NCBI GenBank assembly: GCA_963693305.1
Contig: OY855904.1
Span: 49,618,261 to 49,682,260 of the forward strand
DNA from: Meandrina meandrites
Taxonomy: Eukaryota; Cnidaria; Anthozoa; Scleractinia; Meandrinidae
Direction: 5' to 3'
Length of the DNA stretch: 64,000 nucleotides
Position numbers and translations under genes: made by a program. Below the pieces are notes generated by a model that was given only the letters and a program-made list of their open reading frames with translations, was not told where the DNA came from and searched no databases. Positions 16,355 through 31,067 of this stretch are shown piece by piece (the first letter of the stretch is position 1; the number at the start of each line of letters is the position of its first letter).

Positions 16355-17119
16355 CTGTAAGGAAAAGAAGATGGAAGCAAACGACATTAAAACACAGAAG
16401 TTTACTGGGTGACTGTGAACCTTGTGAACCTAATACAGCCAATATAGTCACATATTCGAAAGCCAAGTTTATGCGAAATTTGGCATCAGTGCTTATGCTA
16501 GTTCTGAGGCTTTTGTAATATTTTTGCGTGTGAATGCGTTCAAAGAGCAGGCTTCAAAATTTGTAACATAACAACATCCTTGGCAATGTACTGAAATTAA
16601 ATTTTCTTCCGAAGCACCCCCCCCATGTAACTTCAAAACCATTAACGCTATGGCCACCAAATTAACACAGGATTATGTAGACAATAGTTCTAGTAACTTT
16701 AGATGCTTTGATGACATAGTAACGTGATATTACGTCATTTATGACGTCATTCATCCGATTTAATTGGCTGAAAAGCTATTTAATCAATATTTCTTCATTA
16801 TGTGATGTATAAGCACAAAGTCGTAGCAGCAACATGTCCAATAAGATTATTAAAATCGTCTATTTCATTAAATATCCAGAGACTGTAAAACATAAAAAGC
16901 TAATAAAGAAATATTCCAAAATCGAAAATAAAACACATCCGTTGAAATACAGAGCAAAATGTTCTTCACTGTAGTTCTAGTCTGCCATCTTGGATTTCAG
17001 CAGTTTAAAATAAATATTTAACTGAAATTGGTATTATATAAACTAAATTATATCTAATTTGATAAATTGTTTCTAAACTAAGGCTAAATACACAGCTAAA
17101 ACCATAAACCATAGAAATA

Positions 17120-19412
17120 AGGGACGGACCATTAGAAAAGTGATGGGCGGGAGGGGGGGGGGGGGGGGGGGGTGGGGAAAAAACCAAAAAAAAATTCATG
17201 CAAGGCAAAATGTCCGAAAAAAAAATTCATGCAAGGAAAAACCCAAAGAAAAAAAATTCATGCACAAGATGGGCCTTATTTTGACATAAAACCAGAATTG
17301 TAATTCTTCTCGAAAAGTGTTTCAAAATGCACCAAATGGCATCAGAGCGTGTCCAGATTTTCAAAATTTTCCCGGGAGAGGATGCCCCCGGACTCCCCTA
17401 CGGAAATGGGCCTCCCGCCCATCTTAACACGGCAGGGCTAATTTGCGGAGCGCAGAAGGCCGAACGCGAAACAAAATCACCGAAGCAAGCAAAACTCAAC
17501 CGGAGTGCTTGCACTTAGGTTAGCCTAAAAAGCGTTCCGGTTAGTTTGGATATCGCTCAGGTTGGCCTAAAAAAAGGCCCAGGTTAGCGTGTTTATGGTT
17601 AGCTCTCGATAATGGTAATGGTTTTGCTTGTTTCGGCGATTTTGTCTCGCGTTCGGCGTTAAGCGTTCTATTTCGCCTGCTGATTTTAATACCTTATTGT
17701 GACTTAATATTTCGAGAAAATTGTCAAAATACTGAACTGCATAAACAAACAGTTAGTCTCAGAATTGGCACAACTGATTTTGCTTGACGAGCTTTGGCCT
17801 CAAAAAAATTGTGCCCAGGAGGTTGCCAGGAAATGCGACATGAAACAGGACCGCAGATCTGTTCCTTTTGTCACGCAGTCTCTGCATTCGCGGTTTTGAA
17901 AAAGGTCTCATGTGGTCGTATAAATGTATCCAGTGACATATTCATCTGTTTCTCTTTTTCGTTCTCTCTAGGGAAGCCGTGAATATTATAAACTGCTAGA
18001 AAGAGTCTGGAAAATATTTTTGATCAAGTTCGAAAAGGTGTTACTGCAGACACGTCAGTAGATGGTGCTTATTTTGCGAAATACGTTCTTTTATTACAGT
18101 AATAATAAGCCATGGGTAGATTCAATCTACCCTTAGCCTAATTTGCTTTTTTTTTTTCGATGGCAAAGTTCGTCAGTTTCCATAGCAATAGTTTCCAATG
18201 ACACTGAACAGAACCATATTCTGGGTTTTCATGTTACGTCATAAAATTCTGAAATCAAAATTCAAAAGGCCTGCTAAACTTTTGATATCACTAGGTGTAA
18301 GATAAACTAAAAATATATCTTTTCGCAAATTTCCAGCTTGGTTGTGCCCTTCGTTTTAAAAACAGAGCATTTTGAATATTCGAGTTCTCCGTCGTATGTG
18401 ATATCAAGCTGAGTGCCGTGACAAAGTTGTTTTGATTCAAAAAAGGCCTTTCCTTTCCATTTTTGCAGATCGAACATTCCCAGTGTACTAAGTGCTGTTT
18501 ATGTGAAAGTGTAATAGATCATGAGCCAAAAGTAGTCGCTATTAATAGGAAAATTAAGTTCCAGATGTTTCTCTGACATTACGGCGGCCATGTTTGTGCC
18601 CCTCGGAAGGACACAAATATGGCGTCTCCATACTGAGCTTTATAAATTTGCGTGGAAAGGTTCGGCAAATAACTCGCAAACGGTGCAACGCACAGACCTG
18701 AGATTTGGACAAATCGTTTATCTATTTATCTTCTATAATATCTGAAATTCATAGCTTCTGTCGTTGAATGGTTTCGATTTTATTTTTTTATTGCGTGACA
18801 GTGAAAACCACCAATAACAAAACGAAACTGAAAACAGTTCGACATTTTCCTTTCCAACAAAGCAGAGCTAGTTTGACGACTGCACCAAGTACTGCAGAAA
18901 GATGATATTGATTCAGAAGAAGAGAGCTCGAACGCCGAAACTTAAGTATTAAATTTCGCAAAAACCTTTTTTTGCGGGTCGCGATTTTTGAAAATCGCGA
19001 AAATTAAGTCCCGCGAAAATAAGTAACAATAAGGTACATCACAATCAGTGCTAACTTTTGGGCCCCCTCACCTCAAAATTCATTCCTACGGGCCTCAAAA
19101 GGTATATTAATTACACAATTTTTCACTATACACCTGTAAACTGCCAGTTACTTTTTGAATTTGTCATAAAATAAATGGAAAGTGACGTTAAAGTACAAGC
19201 TATGTATTTAATAAATCAAAGAAGCGCTGTTTTTAATAAATTCAATAGCAAATTGTGCATGAAGCACATTTTATCAAAAAAAAAAATTCGTGCACAGCGC
19301 TGCAGTAAAAAAAAAAAATTCTTGCACAGGCAATAGGCCAAAAAAAAAATTCTTGCAAGCCAAAAATTCCCCCCCCCCCCCCCCCCCATCACTTTTCTAA
19401 TGGTCCGTCCCT
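17120..19412. mobile_element. 2.3-kb TIR element with poly-G termini, unknown superfamily
   Basis: The ends are exact inverted repeats of about 27 bases beginning GGGACGGACCATTAGAAAAG, then run into a G20 tract (17,153-17,172) on the left and a C19 tract (19,369-19,387) on the right. Inside each end lie three copies of an A-run plus TTCATGCA or TTCTTGCA word in direct, not inverted, orientation. Flanks share AATA, a possible 4-bp duplication. No transposase ORF is seen. The element is absent from the right arm. Confidence 0.7.
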
Positions 19413-19423
19413 AATAATATATA

Positions 19424-21694
19424 CATTTAGGCAGGCCTAAAAGCGAAACTCCCATGCATTTATCTTTTTTTTGCTCGAGTAAATTACAGTGTTACCAAAT
19501 AAGAAACCACACTATATTTCTAAACTTATACGGTGGCCCATATAGGTACAAAAAACCTCTCATGATTTTGTTGACGAAAGCGACGTCAATATATTTCGTG
19601 GTTAACCCGTATGAATTTTCCTGCCTTCAGTGACAGGTTCTAAAATTGAAATTGACGAGTGCACTTTATTGGGTTCCTCACGTATGCACGTAGGTGCAAA
19701 ACAAATCTTAGTAAAACTTTTTACAACGTTTACTGTACACTAATTCGTAATACACCTCTAGGACCTCTTTGAGTTATTCAATGTAAAAAGAACCTTGACC
19801 TTGTTTTTATTACTACAAAACCATCAGAGCAAGAAAATCAACTCAAGGCAAAAACAGAAAACAAAGTGAACTCGCTGCTTAACACAGTAAACAAAATGAA
19901 CTCACGGCACGGCAAACTGAGAAAATCACGGCGGCAAAACAAACTCTGCAAATTGATGGTGCCGGTTATGTAAGTCATTTTAAAGCAGTTTTTGTGTAAG
20001 AATTGTGGCAGTTTGTGATTTGGAAACTGGTGCACGCTAACTTAGAATAAGCTTACAATGTTGTTTTGACTGTTTTGAACTGTCTTCTTTTCGTTGCGGT
20101 TTGGTTGCATGATTTACTAATTCTGTTTCATCGTACGCGTTGCTATTAAAATGCCTAAGAGAATTTTATGTAGAGAACTGAATGAATTTTCTTCATTTCT
20201 GGTAAGTAAATATGCGGTAGGTTAAGTCTGAACCCACTCAGCCTAGCACAGGTAACTCGAAACGAAACCGGCAAATTCAACACACTCACTAATAAGCAGA
20301 GATAAGAGAAACAAAACAAATGCAAGCGAGCCGAAATCGTGATTTTGATCTGTGAAGCTAAATAATTTGTTTTCAAAATCCAATAATGAACATCACAGTT
20401 AACTCCACTAACTAAAACTGAAAATAATTAGTCTAAACAAAATATTTACTAAACAAAATTAATGTGTAAAATGTACAAACATGAACAGGCTTGATAAATA
20501 TTTACGTGAAGATCTGAAAACCTACACAACTTCAAATTCATTCATTAATGAAGTATATAAATTCTCTCAATATAAAATTAGGCTTATGCTTAGTGCATAC
20601 ATTTACATTTGTTACTTCATTATTGAAGAAGGCTTACAAATTCTGTAGGGCAAAGCTTTCAAACCAGCCCAATAATATCGGACACGAACACGGCAGTCTC
20701 GTTGCAAGCTTAGTCCAACACCAGCGACATATTCACTATATGAATTATCACCGAACAACAATTTCTTCCTTTCCATCGGTGTAGCCTTTAACAGTCTTTT
20801 ATCCTTCACTTCAGTGAACTTGATCGGCTCTGAATTCACTTTTGTTTGAGCTCAATTCAGTGATATTCAGCCTTGCTCAGCCGCAGGTCGAACCCTGGAC
20901 ATCGCGCTCTTTTTGACTTGTTATCCAGTATATCATGTTCAAATCGGCAATTATTTCGGATCTTCCCGTTAAGAGGTTGTCCTAAATCATTTGGCATAAG
21001 TTTCCATGATGTGCATGAGTAAATAAAGCGAGAAATACTCGCGAAAATTGATGTTCGCCAGCAGCTTTCTTCGCATCTTTCATTCAGCTTTAAAGGTGAA
21101 CAGCGTACCAAAGATTTACCGCCTTTTCGAACAATCGCTTCGTTTAAGTTGAAATGAAATGTCCAGATCATTTATTTAACATGTGAAAAAAACTAAACTA
21201 AATACTGTATTTCTAAAATAGATTTAGCTAAGCCTAAGAGCAGAGCTTGCGGGTTATTTACCTTGCCCTTTATTTAAATCTGAATTTACGCGATGATAAA
21301 ATTATCAGGGTAAGTAAAAAACTGAGTACTTGAGCCCGCGATCAATTGGAAAACCATTACCTGGTCAGCGGTCAACTTCCAAAAAAGACGTCCCCTCGAT
21401 TAGCTCTACGCCTGAGCCCGCGATATGGTCATGTGATACTGGTCAGCGGATACCTTGTTTTGACAGCTGTCAATTGACCATGACATGGAAGTTCAATATC
21501 AAAAATTTAACAGTAACCAAAGCGGTAATTATTCTGTGACTCCCCTCCCCCTCCCCCAGAGTCTGTACGGACGGACGGACGGACGGACGTACGGTCACGT
21601 GATTACCAAATTTTCTCGGCTTGGTGGTTTACAAAATTTTCTTACCCATGGTGCTCCGCTGGCGCGCTTCGCGCGCTGGAGCTCCGCTATTAAT
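19424..21694 (+). mobile_element. TATAGATTTAG-family element(s), left-arm-specific copy
   Basis: It begins ACATTTAGGCAGGCCTAAAAG and ends in a GCGCGC-TTC-GCGCGC hairpin followed by GGAGCTCCGC. The first 1.8 kb match the right-arm element 36,659-38,651 in the same plus orientation. A second start (TAGATTTAGCTAAGCC at about 21,220) suggests a second, shorter copy fused to it. It contains no transposase-like ORF. Confidence 0.65.
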
Positions 21695-22078
21695 TAAAAC
21701 CGAAAAATGCGAATTTTGGAAAACATGGCTTTCAAAAACTGGTTGCCATGAAAACGTCAACGTTGCTAATCACGTGATGCAAGTGTCAAAATATTCCCAG
21801 AATATTTTTAGGACAAGTCGTTAAGTTGGTGGTGATAGCTTTAATCGCCTTGAAGTTATACATCCTCAAAGTTGGCGCGGGCCTCAAAAGCCCACCCCCC
21901 ACCCCGGTCTGAATAGGGTTAGATCCTGTACTTTTACCATTTCTCCAACAACTACTCCTACTGCTCGCCATCTTAAACTAGAGCGTTAGAACGACACCTA
22001 TACTGCCTCTCGGGGCGTGTCACTTTACTATACATAAGGTCTATTACCATCAAATTAGTCAAGTATTTTGTCTGCAAA

Positions 22079-23430
22079 GTGGCTGAGAAAATTGTATGTT
22101 TCAGAGTAACAGCTTTCTGGTCAGAGCACCAAGTTTTAAACCAAAATCAATTTGGCTACTTGAATGGGAAGTCCACACTTGCACAAATTCGCAGTTGCAT
22201 TCACGACAGGTCCTCCTCAAGTAACAACTCGAAAATAACAGCTGTTGTTTTTCAAGACCTCTCGAAAGCGTTTTGCAGCGTAACTCACGAACGTATTCTA
22301 ACTGGTTGGCCAGCTGTAATATTTAGAACCAGAGGGGACTATTCTTAGACATATCTTGTTTTTAATCTACGTATATGACAAACCGAATATTGTTAAATCC
22401 TCAGTTAAACTCGTTGCAGACGATACATACCTCTTACTAACCGAGCTCGAGGGCCGTACTGTAAATTATAGCCCGCGTTTTTCCTCATCGATTTATGGCC
22501 CAAGTGCGAAGCGCGCGGGCCATAAAGCGAAGGGGAAAAACAAGGGTCCGCAATTTACAGTACGGAACGAGAAAAGAGGTTAGTAAGATATTTATCATAT
22601 TTCTTTATCTTGAAATAGACCGCGCAAAAATAAAGTTTTAGATTAAGTGGGCAGTACAGTAGAATACGGCCCCCTAAATTGACCAATCACAGCGCGCGTA
22701 TTATCTAAGAGATATAATAAAAAGATTTATCTTAGACTGACTGGGGAGTTATGACAATGACACATCAATACTGCAGTTGGACAAAGACTCTTTAGAAGAA
22801 TGCACGAGGAATTGGCTAGTACAATTTAACCGTAAGAAATGTGACGTTATGAGAAACTCAAACAAGGCAGACAACATGCAGTAATCACAGGTATTACCTG
22901 CCAAGCGGAACGATAAAAAGTGCTTACTCCTATAAAGACCTAGGCGTCATTATTTCAAGAGATCTATCCTGGTTAAATCACGTGGACGAACAGCGAACAA
23001 AAAAAATGTTCTGGGTCTACTGAAGCGTGATGTCGTCAAAAAGAACAGACAAGTATTCTCGGTAATCTATAGATCACTTGTAAGACCTCAACTGGAATAT
23101 TCAAGCCCGGTATGGCCACCCTACCTAGCCAAAGACAAACTGGCCATTGAAAGCATACAACTAAGAGCAGCAAGAAATGTTCTTAGGCAAAACCGACGCG
23201 CGGTGTCATACGAAGAGAGATGCGAAACACTGGGCTGGAGCACGCTTGAGCCTCGAAGAGAATACTTCTCTTTGGTAGAATGTTTAAATATAGTGATGGA
23301 GTTAAATGGGCAAGAGTTTTGCGACTTTTCCGAGCACTGCAATAACAATACTAGAAACAAAAAGTCCTTTCAAAATACGTTTCACGTCCACGAAAGTAAA
23401 CGATCTCAAATATTTTTTCTTCGTGTTGAT
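22079..23430 (+). pseudogene. Non-LTR retrotransposon (CR1/L2-like) reverse transcriptase remnant, left arm
   Basis: Fragments read NQFGYLNGKSTLAQ, FQDLSKAFCSVTHERIL and KLVADDTYLL, the palm-domain style of CR1/L2-type LINEs. They are followed after 22,750 by the typical C-terminal LGVIISRDLSWLNH and EERCETLGWSTLEPRREYF. The frame is broken by shifts and stops, and by a fold-back insertion at about 22,450-22,750. In the right arm only the C-terminal piece remains (33,683-34,133, minus strand), its RT part having been deleted. Confidence 0.7.
22454..22565. repeat. Fold-back element with CGAAGCGC apex
   Basis: Arms CCGTACTGTAAATTATAGCC and its complement close on an AAGTGCGAAGCGCGCG centre. 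It interrupts the LINE remnant. Confidence 0.75.
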
Positions 23431-23669
23431 TAATAAGGAATGGGACAACTTGCACGTCCCTTTTTTAAAATGGCATTAGCATTAACATTAACAAATTCAA
23501 ATACAGTTTGGAAAATTTTTAAGTGGACGAACTTTAGTTAACTAGTTATTCGTCGCTCTCTTCGCTTGAATATAAATCTCTCTTATTACTCGATATTACG
23601 TTCATTTCGAGTTACCTTAATATTCATGTTTATGAAATTGGATATTCTCCGGCTTTGAAGCTTCTAAAA

Positions 23670-23670
<1 letters not shown>

Positions 23671-23757
<87 letters not shown>
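23671..23757. repeat. (TA)n microsatellite
   Basis: About 43 TA units; the right-arm equivalent near 33,462-33,475 has only a few. Open frames here are artefacts of the repeat. Confidence 0.98.
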
Positions 23758-23760
<3 letters not shown>

Positions 23761-24505
23761 TAGTACAGGAACTCCTTCCCTATATTTTAAATAAAACAAC
23801 AGGCGGCGCTCAACTAAGTTTTATTTTTTTAGTTTTTTTTCTTACTATTAAAAGTTTCCCGTAGCGGCTTCAAACTACTCGAGCGTCGGACAAACACAGC
23901 TTTCGATAAATTTTCAAATCAGTCACTGTCTACTTCAAGCTTGTTTAGCCAGACTGACTTGGACTATGAAGTCTAATCACGCGCGCGAGTCACACCACGC
24001 AGTGACGTCATCTGTACATCTGGACTCTAATAGATGACAGGCATCAACCAATCACAACGCGTGTAGTACCTCGGTTGTTGTATAAATATATACCCGGGAG
24101 ACTGACATTTTTCGAAAATTCTCACTAAATATCCTCTTAATTCCACTGAGAATGAGAGTTTTTTTTTTTAATCTATAGTGATTTCAGTACATTCATTGTA
24201 CTTGAAGTAGTAAATAATGGGAAGGTTACGATGAATACTAAATTTTCGTTATTGACAACAAAGAATCAAGCAAACTTTAAATAAGAAATATTGCAGATTA
24301 TAACTGCGCAGTATTAAAATAAGTGTAGCTCTAATTAATAAAAGTTTTTCCAATGTTATCACACGGCTATATTTACCACGGTCGTGAGAAATTGAAAAAC
24401 TGGTGACGTAATGAAGACAAGTTAAGACACGTTCCTGCTTGACTTGCCAAAATTTTAAATTTTCTATCACGCATTTGAACTCGCTAAAAGAACACAACAA
24501 AAGTA

Positions 24506-27067
24506 CCCTTACCAAACCAACTCTGTTTTTAAAATGATTTAAAACTGTTTTAACGGTATTTTGACGATTTAAACACTATTTTGAAGCCACCATAGGGTAT
24601 TTTTGTGCTATTTTGTAAAAAAGTTTAAATTTTACTCACTGTTTGAACTGTATTTTAGACATAGTTAAAACGTATTCTGTGACACCGGAAAGATTTCCCA
24701 TCTGTTTTTAATGTATTTTTTTCTTAAAATAGTGTTAAAATAGTGGATTTAAAATCTGTTTTGAGACTGTGACCACAAACAGCTAGTATAAATACTTTAA
24801 AAATGCTACTTAAACACTGTTTTGAAAACAATATCGGCAATGGTTGTAGATTTAAAATGTAGTTTACCAACTACCAGTATAAAAACAGGTTTCAAATAGA
24901 TATTTGAAATGTAGTTGACAAGTCAACAATATAAAATAGGTTTTAAATATAATACTTGAAACCTATTTTGAACATCAACTCACGATTAGCATTTCACAAT
25001 ACAGATAAAAGAGTCTATTTTTAACATATTTAAATTTTTGTTCAGGCGAGTAGAGTATTTACAATGTGGTTTTAAAATACTAACAGCAGGGTCTATGTAA
25101 AAACAGATTTTAAATACACTATTTTTGCGCTCTTTTGAGAGGTTGACCGTCAACTTTGCTCCCTCTCCCCTCTCCCCAGTCCCTTTTCTGTTTTATCCTT
25201 GATTTGCAATATATCACTTCCTTTCGTGAGCGCCAAGAATCTGAGAAAAAAAAAATGACCGACTTATAGAGGTTAAGAGCTGCTTATAAGCATCAAGATA
25301 TTTTATAGGGAAGTCGGGAAATAATTAGCTTAATTCCCGCCCTGAAATATGTATGATAAACATGGCCGAGGCTTTCATATTCGATTGGCGCCAAGGGCAG
25401 GAAGGCGAAGGCCTTATATGAATAAACTTCAAAGCTTCTGCTCATTTAGTTATATCGGTGAAACGCGAATGTCGTAGGTATATATAATTCCTCGCAATCG
25501 TAGAGTCCTGGACAAGTAGTACATGTATGCGAAAACCGAGTGATGAAGTCAGGCTCACTAAAACATTTCGTAGGTTGGATTTTATAATTAACGATACATG
25601 CACAGTTGCTTTTGAGTTCATTGTTATCTGCACTGTACCCACGCGTAGTCAATCGTATTAAAATCCGCAACAAAGCCAATCGGTATCAACCTTCGTACTG
25701 TATCAATTGCCGATAGAAATCGATGACATCGATGAAGAAACATTGGCGAGTATCGATTGCCAATGGAAACTAATAACGATTGATTTATCAATGTTGGGGC
25801 CAAACTGCAGAATACCCTCACAGCAACTGTAATACAGCTATTTGCATCCTATCCATAACAATAGTTCTATTGTTTCATAGCTTGTTCTTGAAAGAGTTCT
25901 GACTCAATGTATCTTGTGCGGTGTATTCTGCAGTTGCTACAATATTGGTATCGATTACTATTTAACAATAATCCTGTGAAATAGCGCAGAACATTGCCTG
26001 ATACTTAGTCGACGAGGCCATATAATGCCAACTTGGCTAAAATCAAATGATATTCCACAAGATTGAGCAGGATAATTGTTTTTTTTTTGGTTCAACTACA
26101 TGTACATGTAATGCCAACGAAACACTATCTGCAGCAAGAAAAATTGTGGCTTTGCAGCACTTTGCAGGGTTTCTTGGACGAATCTTGGCAACCTACATAC
26201 ATGTATATCGCATATGATATCGCATATGATATCTGTTATGTACAGATGATGGATATTATTGTTGAACACATAATCGGCATCGCACGAATTTGTTGAATTA
26301 TTATGACTGTTCTCAGAAACATGTTTTCATCTTTTTTATCATTTTCACGGACATTTATCATTGAAACTATTTGTCTGTATGATTTTATTGAGTCACTAAG
26401 CACATTACATGTAAAATACTACATCGAACAGAGCAAAATATACATGTACATATAATTTAAGCACAATTTCAAGACTGTTGGTTCCAAAAACAGAATTAAA
26501 ATACATGTAGCATAAAAAAATAGTTTACAAATAGTGTGAGAATTTAAAATATATTTTTAATGCTGTTTCCAACCTGCTTCAGTCTGGAATTTTAAAGAAG
26601 TCTCAAAATATGTTTTAATACTGTTTTAAACAGCTTTAAAACACCATCTCAAAATATGTTTTAATACTGTTTTAAACAGCTTAAAACACCATTAAAAACA
26701 GTCAAAAACTATATTAAAAATATAATTTAAACACCTATTTTTAGGTGTGAGGATTTAAAATATATTTTTAACCTGTTTGTATACTGTTTGTAATAACTAT
26801 AGTTTAAATTCCAATCTGTTTCTGTGGAATTTTAAAAAAAAGTTTCAAAATATGTTTTAATGCTGTTTTAAACAGCTTAAAACACCATTTAAAAATACGT
26901 TTTAATAATGTTTTAAATAGCTTAAAACACCATTCAAAACAGTCAAAAACTATATTAAAAATATAATTTAAACACCTATTTTTAATCTGTTTCACACAAA
27001 TAGTTAAAAAATAGTTTTCAAAAATAGTATAAAAATAGATTTAAAATAGTGTTGTGTTTGGTAAGGG
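24506..27067. mobile_element. 2.56-kb TIR element with TTTTAAA-rich ends, TA target
   Basis: CCCTTACCAAAC at 24,506 and GTTTGGTAAGGG ending 27,067 form exact 12-bp TIRs flanked on both sides by TA. About 0.6 kb inside each end is packed with words such as ATTTAAAACTGTTTTAA and TTTTAAACAGCTTAAAACACC, in several near-tandem units at 26,520-27,000. The 25.2-26.4 kb core has no transposase. The right arm lacks the entire segment 24,217-27,147. Confidence 0.75.
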
Positions 27068-28758
27068 TAGTTACACTAAAAAATATCAACTACAAGAGAA
27101 AATCCTTTCACACTGAAAATAAAAAAAGATACTCGGAAAATTGTAGTTTCATCGATGACTCTTACGGCTATGAAATCTTTAAAAGAGCGTGATCTTATCT
27201 CTCAGGCTGCCTGAACGAAAATTGCTAATGTCAACACATTCCATACACATTATGTCATGACCTTAGCCTCGTTAGTAAATATTCGCTAGGAATCAAACGC
27301 TTGAAAAACATGAAAATAGATTATATTTATACTAAATAAACAGTAGAATAGCCGCAGAATTTTCGGCAGATAAACAATTTAAAGGCATTTTGCGGATAAA
27401 CATAAAACGTGGCATAAAGAAAGCCGCGAATGTTTGCCGCGTATAGATTGGGCCCTAATTTACCGACGAGATTAAAAAACAAGAAAAAGAAAAAATTAAT
27501 TAAATCAAAGGTAAAAAACACGAACCCCGCCGGTGGCCTGCAGGACCCCGCGCAGTTAAAAAAAATAAAAAAAAAAATATTGGTAAAATATGAATCGCAG
27601 CGGTGGCCTCCAGGCTCCCGCGCGGTTAATTAGCTTTTCCGGCTTTTATGTTAGAACCTTCAGTTGGCAAGATATCGAGGGGAATTTCAATTTAATTTCA
27701 TTAAAAAATTGACTTCTATTTGTGGAGGTAACTTCTTCGAGAGCGTCGCACATGTTAAGGACGAATACTGTCTAAGTCGAAACCATACCAAAATTTCAAC
27801 AAAAATAATGAAAAACTAAAATAACATGAGGTGGAAAGTGTAAACGCCTACTTCTACCCAGATTTCGACTTCTATTGGTGAGGAAAACGTCGTCACACGT
27901 CTAACTATCTTATGAACAGTGTACACCGACGAAAACTTTTTATTATTTTTTTTTTATCCGGCTATTTTTTGCGAGGGATGGACGATGAAACAGTAAAAGG
28001 AAAGAAAGGAAATTCTTAAATATATTTTTTTCCATCAATATTTTTAGGCAGAATGGCAAATTGAACCGCATGCTGCTACAATACCTCTTTACTATTTACT
28101 ATAGGATTTCTGTTCAAACCCACATATTTATTGTACGAACATCTAAACGCAATTGATTTTAAGGTAGTAAACATCATTAAAATGTTGGCTCTTATAAAAA
28201 AAAAGAAAAGAAAGATACCAACTTCTACCTTTTAGCGATTTGGATAACATTGTTTTACAAACGTAAAATTCATTTAGTACTACATATAAAAATGAATCAG
28301 AAACTGTTAAAACGGTAAAAACAAAATAATACTTAATACTTACAATTAGTAGCTCTTGTCTTTGAGGAAACTGCGGAAAAGTCATAAAACTTTCCTGTTT
28401 TATGCAGTGTAATAAAGGGATTCTGAAGTTAATTTTTTATAGCTATCTCTAGTTTACCATTGTTTTCATTGCCATAAAAGGAAAAGAATACCGATAGCAA
28501 TTGCGCTCTTTAATTTTGTACGAGTCACGTGTTAAGAGATCCAGCTATTCAAAAAGAGAACTGAAAAGAAACTGATTGGTTGAAACTCGCGAAGTGAAAA
28601 ACTTTTTTCCGTTTATTGGGGGTGTTTGTGGCTCGAAAATAAATATGTTTATTTTGTGATTTACGCACTGACTGCCTCTGGATGGAATGGTTTTCTTGTA
28701 TTTATTATTAATCAGTGTAAAAGAAATGGCTATTTCAAACAGGCGCTAATGCCGCTGA

Positions 28759-29166
28759 TCAATGAATTTTCATTTTAAAAACGTCAGTAAATGAAACGGT
28801 CACCTTGGTCCATGACAGGAGGGCGATGAATTTTACCTGCGACTCGTGGATCGAGGACATGTAGATGAAGTCATTGAAATTGAACAAAAGCAAACCAGAT
28901 GGGATTATGAAAATACTATATTTTGTCTTTGAAATGTTCGTCAGAATAAAAAAAAATGATTTAAAAAAGCAGTTGGTTGGCCGCTGCTCTCTTGACTTAT
29001 AAACATCTACTGTTAATAAATGATTACGAAAAGGCGATCTATTTGTAGCTCGATAAGATAAAAATAAACGGCTTTGTTTAGAACGTGACTTTAAAGGTAA
29101 ACAGAAGTATTCGAATGAGGTAAACACATGAAAAGTGGCAGGGGCAAAAAGGTTTTCTTGTTTCAC
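28759..29166 (-). other. Possible exon remnant repeated three times around the inversion centre
   Basis: A 135-codon open frame on the minus strand includes LLFNFNDFIYMSS, and a CAG-GTAAAA donor-like site follows. The mirrored copy at 31,134-31,510 has an extra base, and a diverged copy lies in the loop near 30,650-30,760. No family is recognised; the frame could be chance. Confidence 0.2.
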
Positions 29167-29232
29167 ATTTTAAACGCAATAAACGCCTGACATGTGTGCC
29201 AGGTGTTTAGTTCAACATTCTCCCAATTTTTC

Positions 29233-31067
<1,835 letters not shown>

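Larger units (their letters stand above)
10963..29232. repeat. Left arm of giant inverted duplication
   Basis: Reading this arm on the minus strand reproduces, in order, the segments found on the plus strand between about 31,068 and 42,810. Matching anchors include 11,224/42,585 (edge of terminal exon), 12,500-12,600/41,190-41,320, 13,080-13,210/40,560-40,690, 16,065-16,354/36,318-36,621, 21,960-22,050/34,130-34,230, 27,150-27,290/32,970-33,130 and 28,070-29,232/31,068-32,230. Identity by eye is high in aligned parts, with many indels. This arm is about 6.5 kb longer because of extra insertions at 17.1-21.7 kb, 22.1-22.9 kb and 24.2-27.1 kb. Confidence 0.9.

Noticed and set aside
17120..19412. 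hAT assignment of the TIR element
   Set aside because: The 8-base flanks do not match, and no transposase fragment could be read.
23617..23864. Open frames of alternating Tyr-Ile on both strands
   Set aside because: Pure translation of the (TA)n microsatellite.
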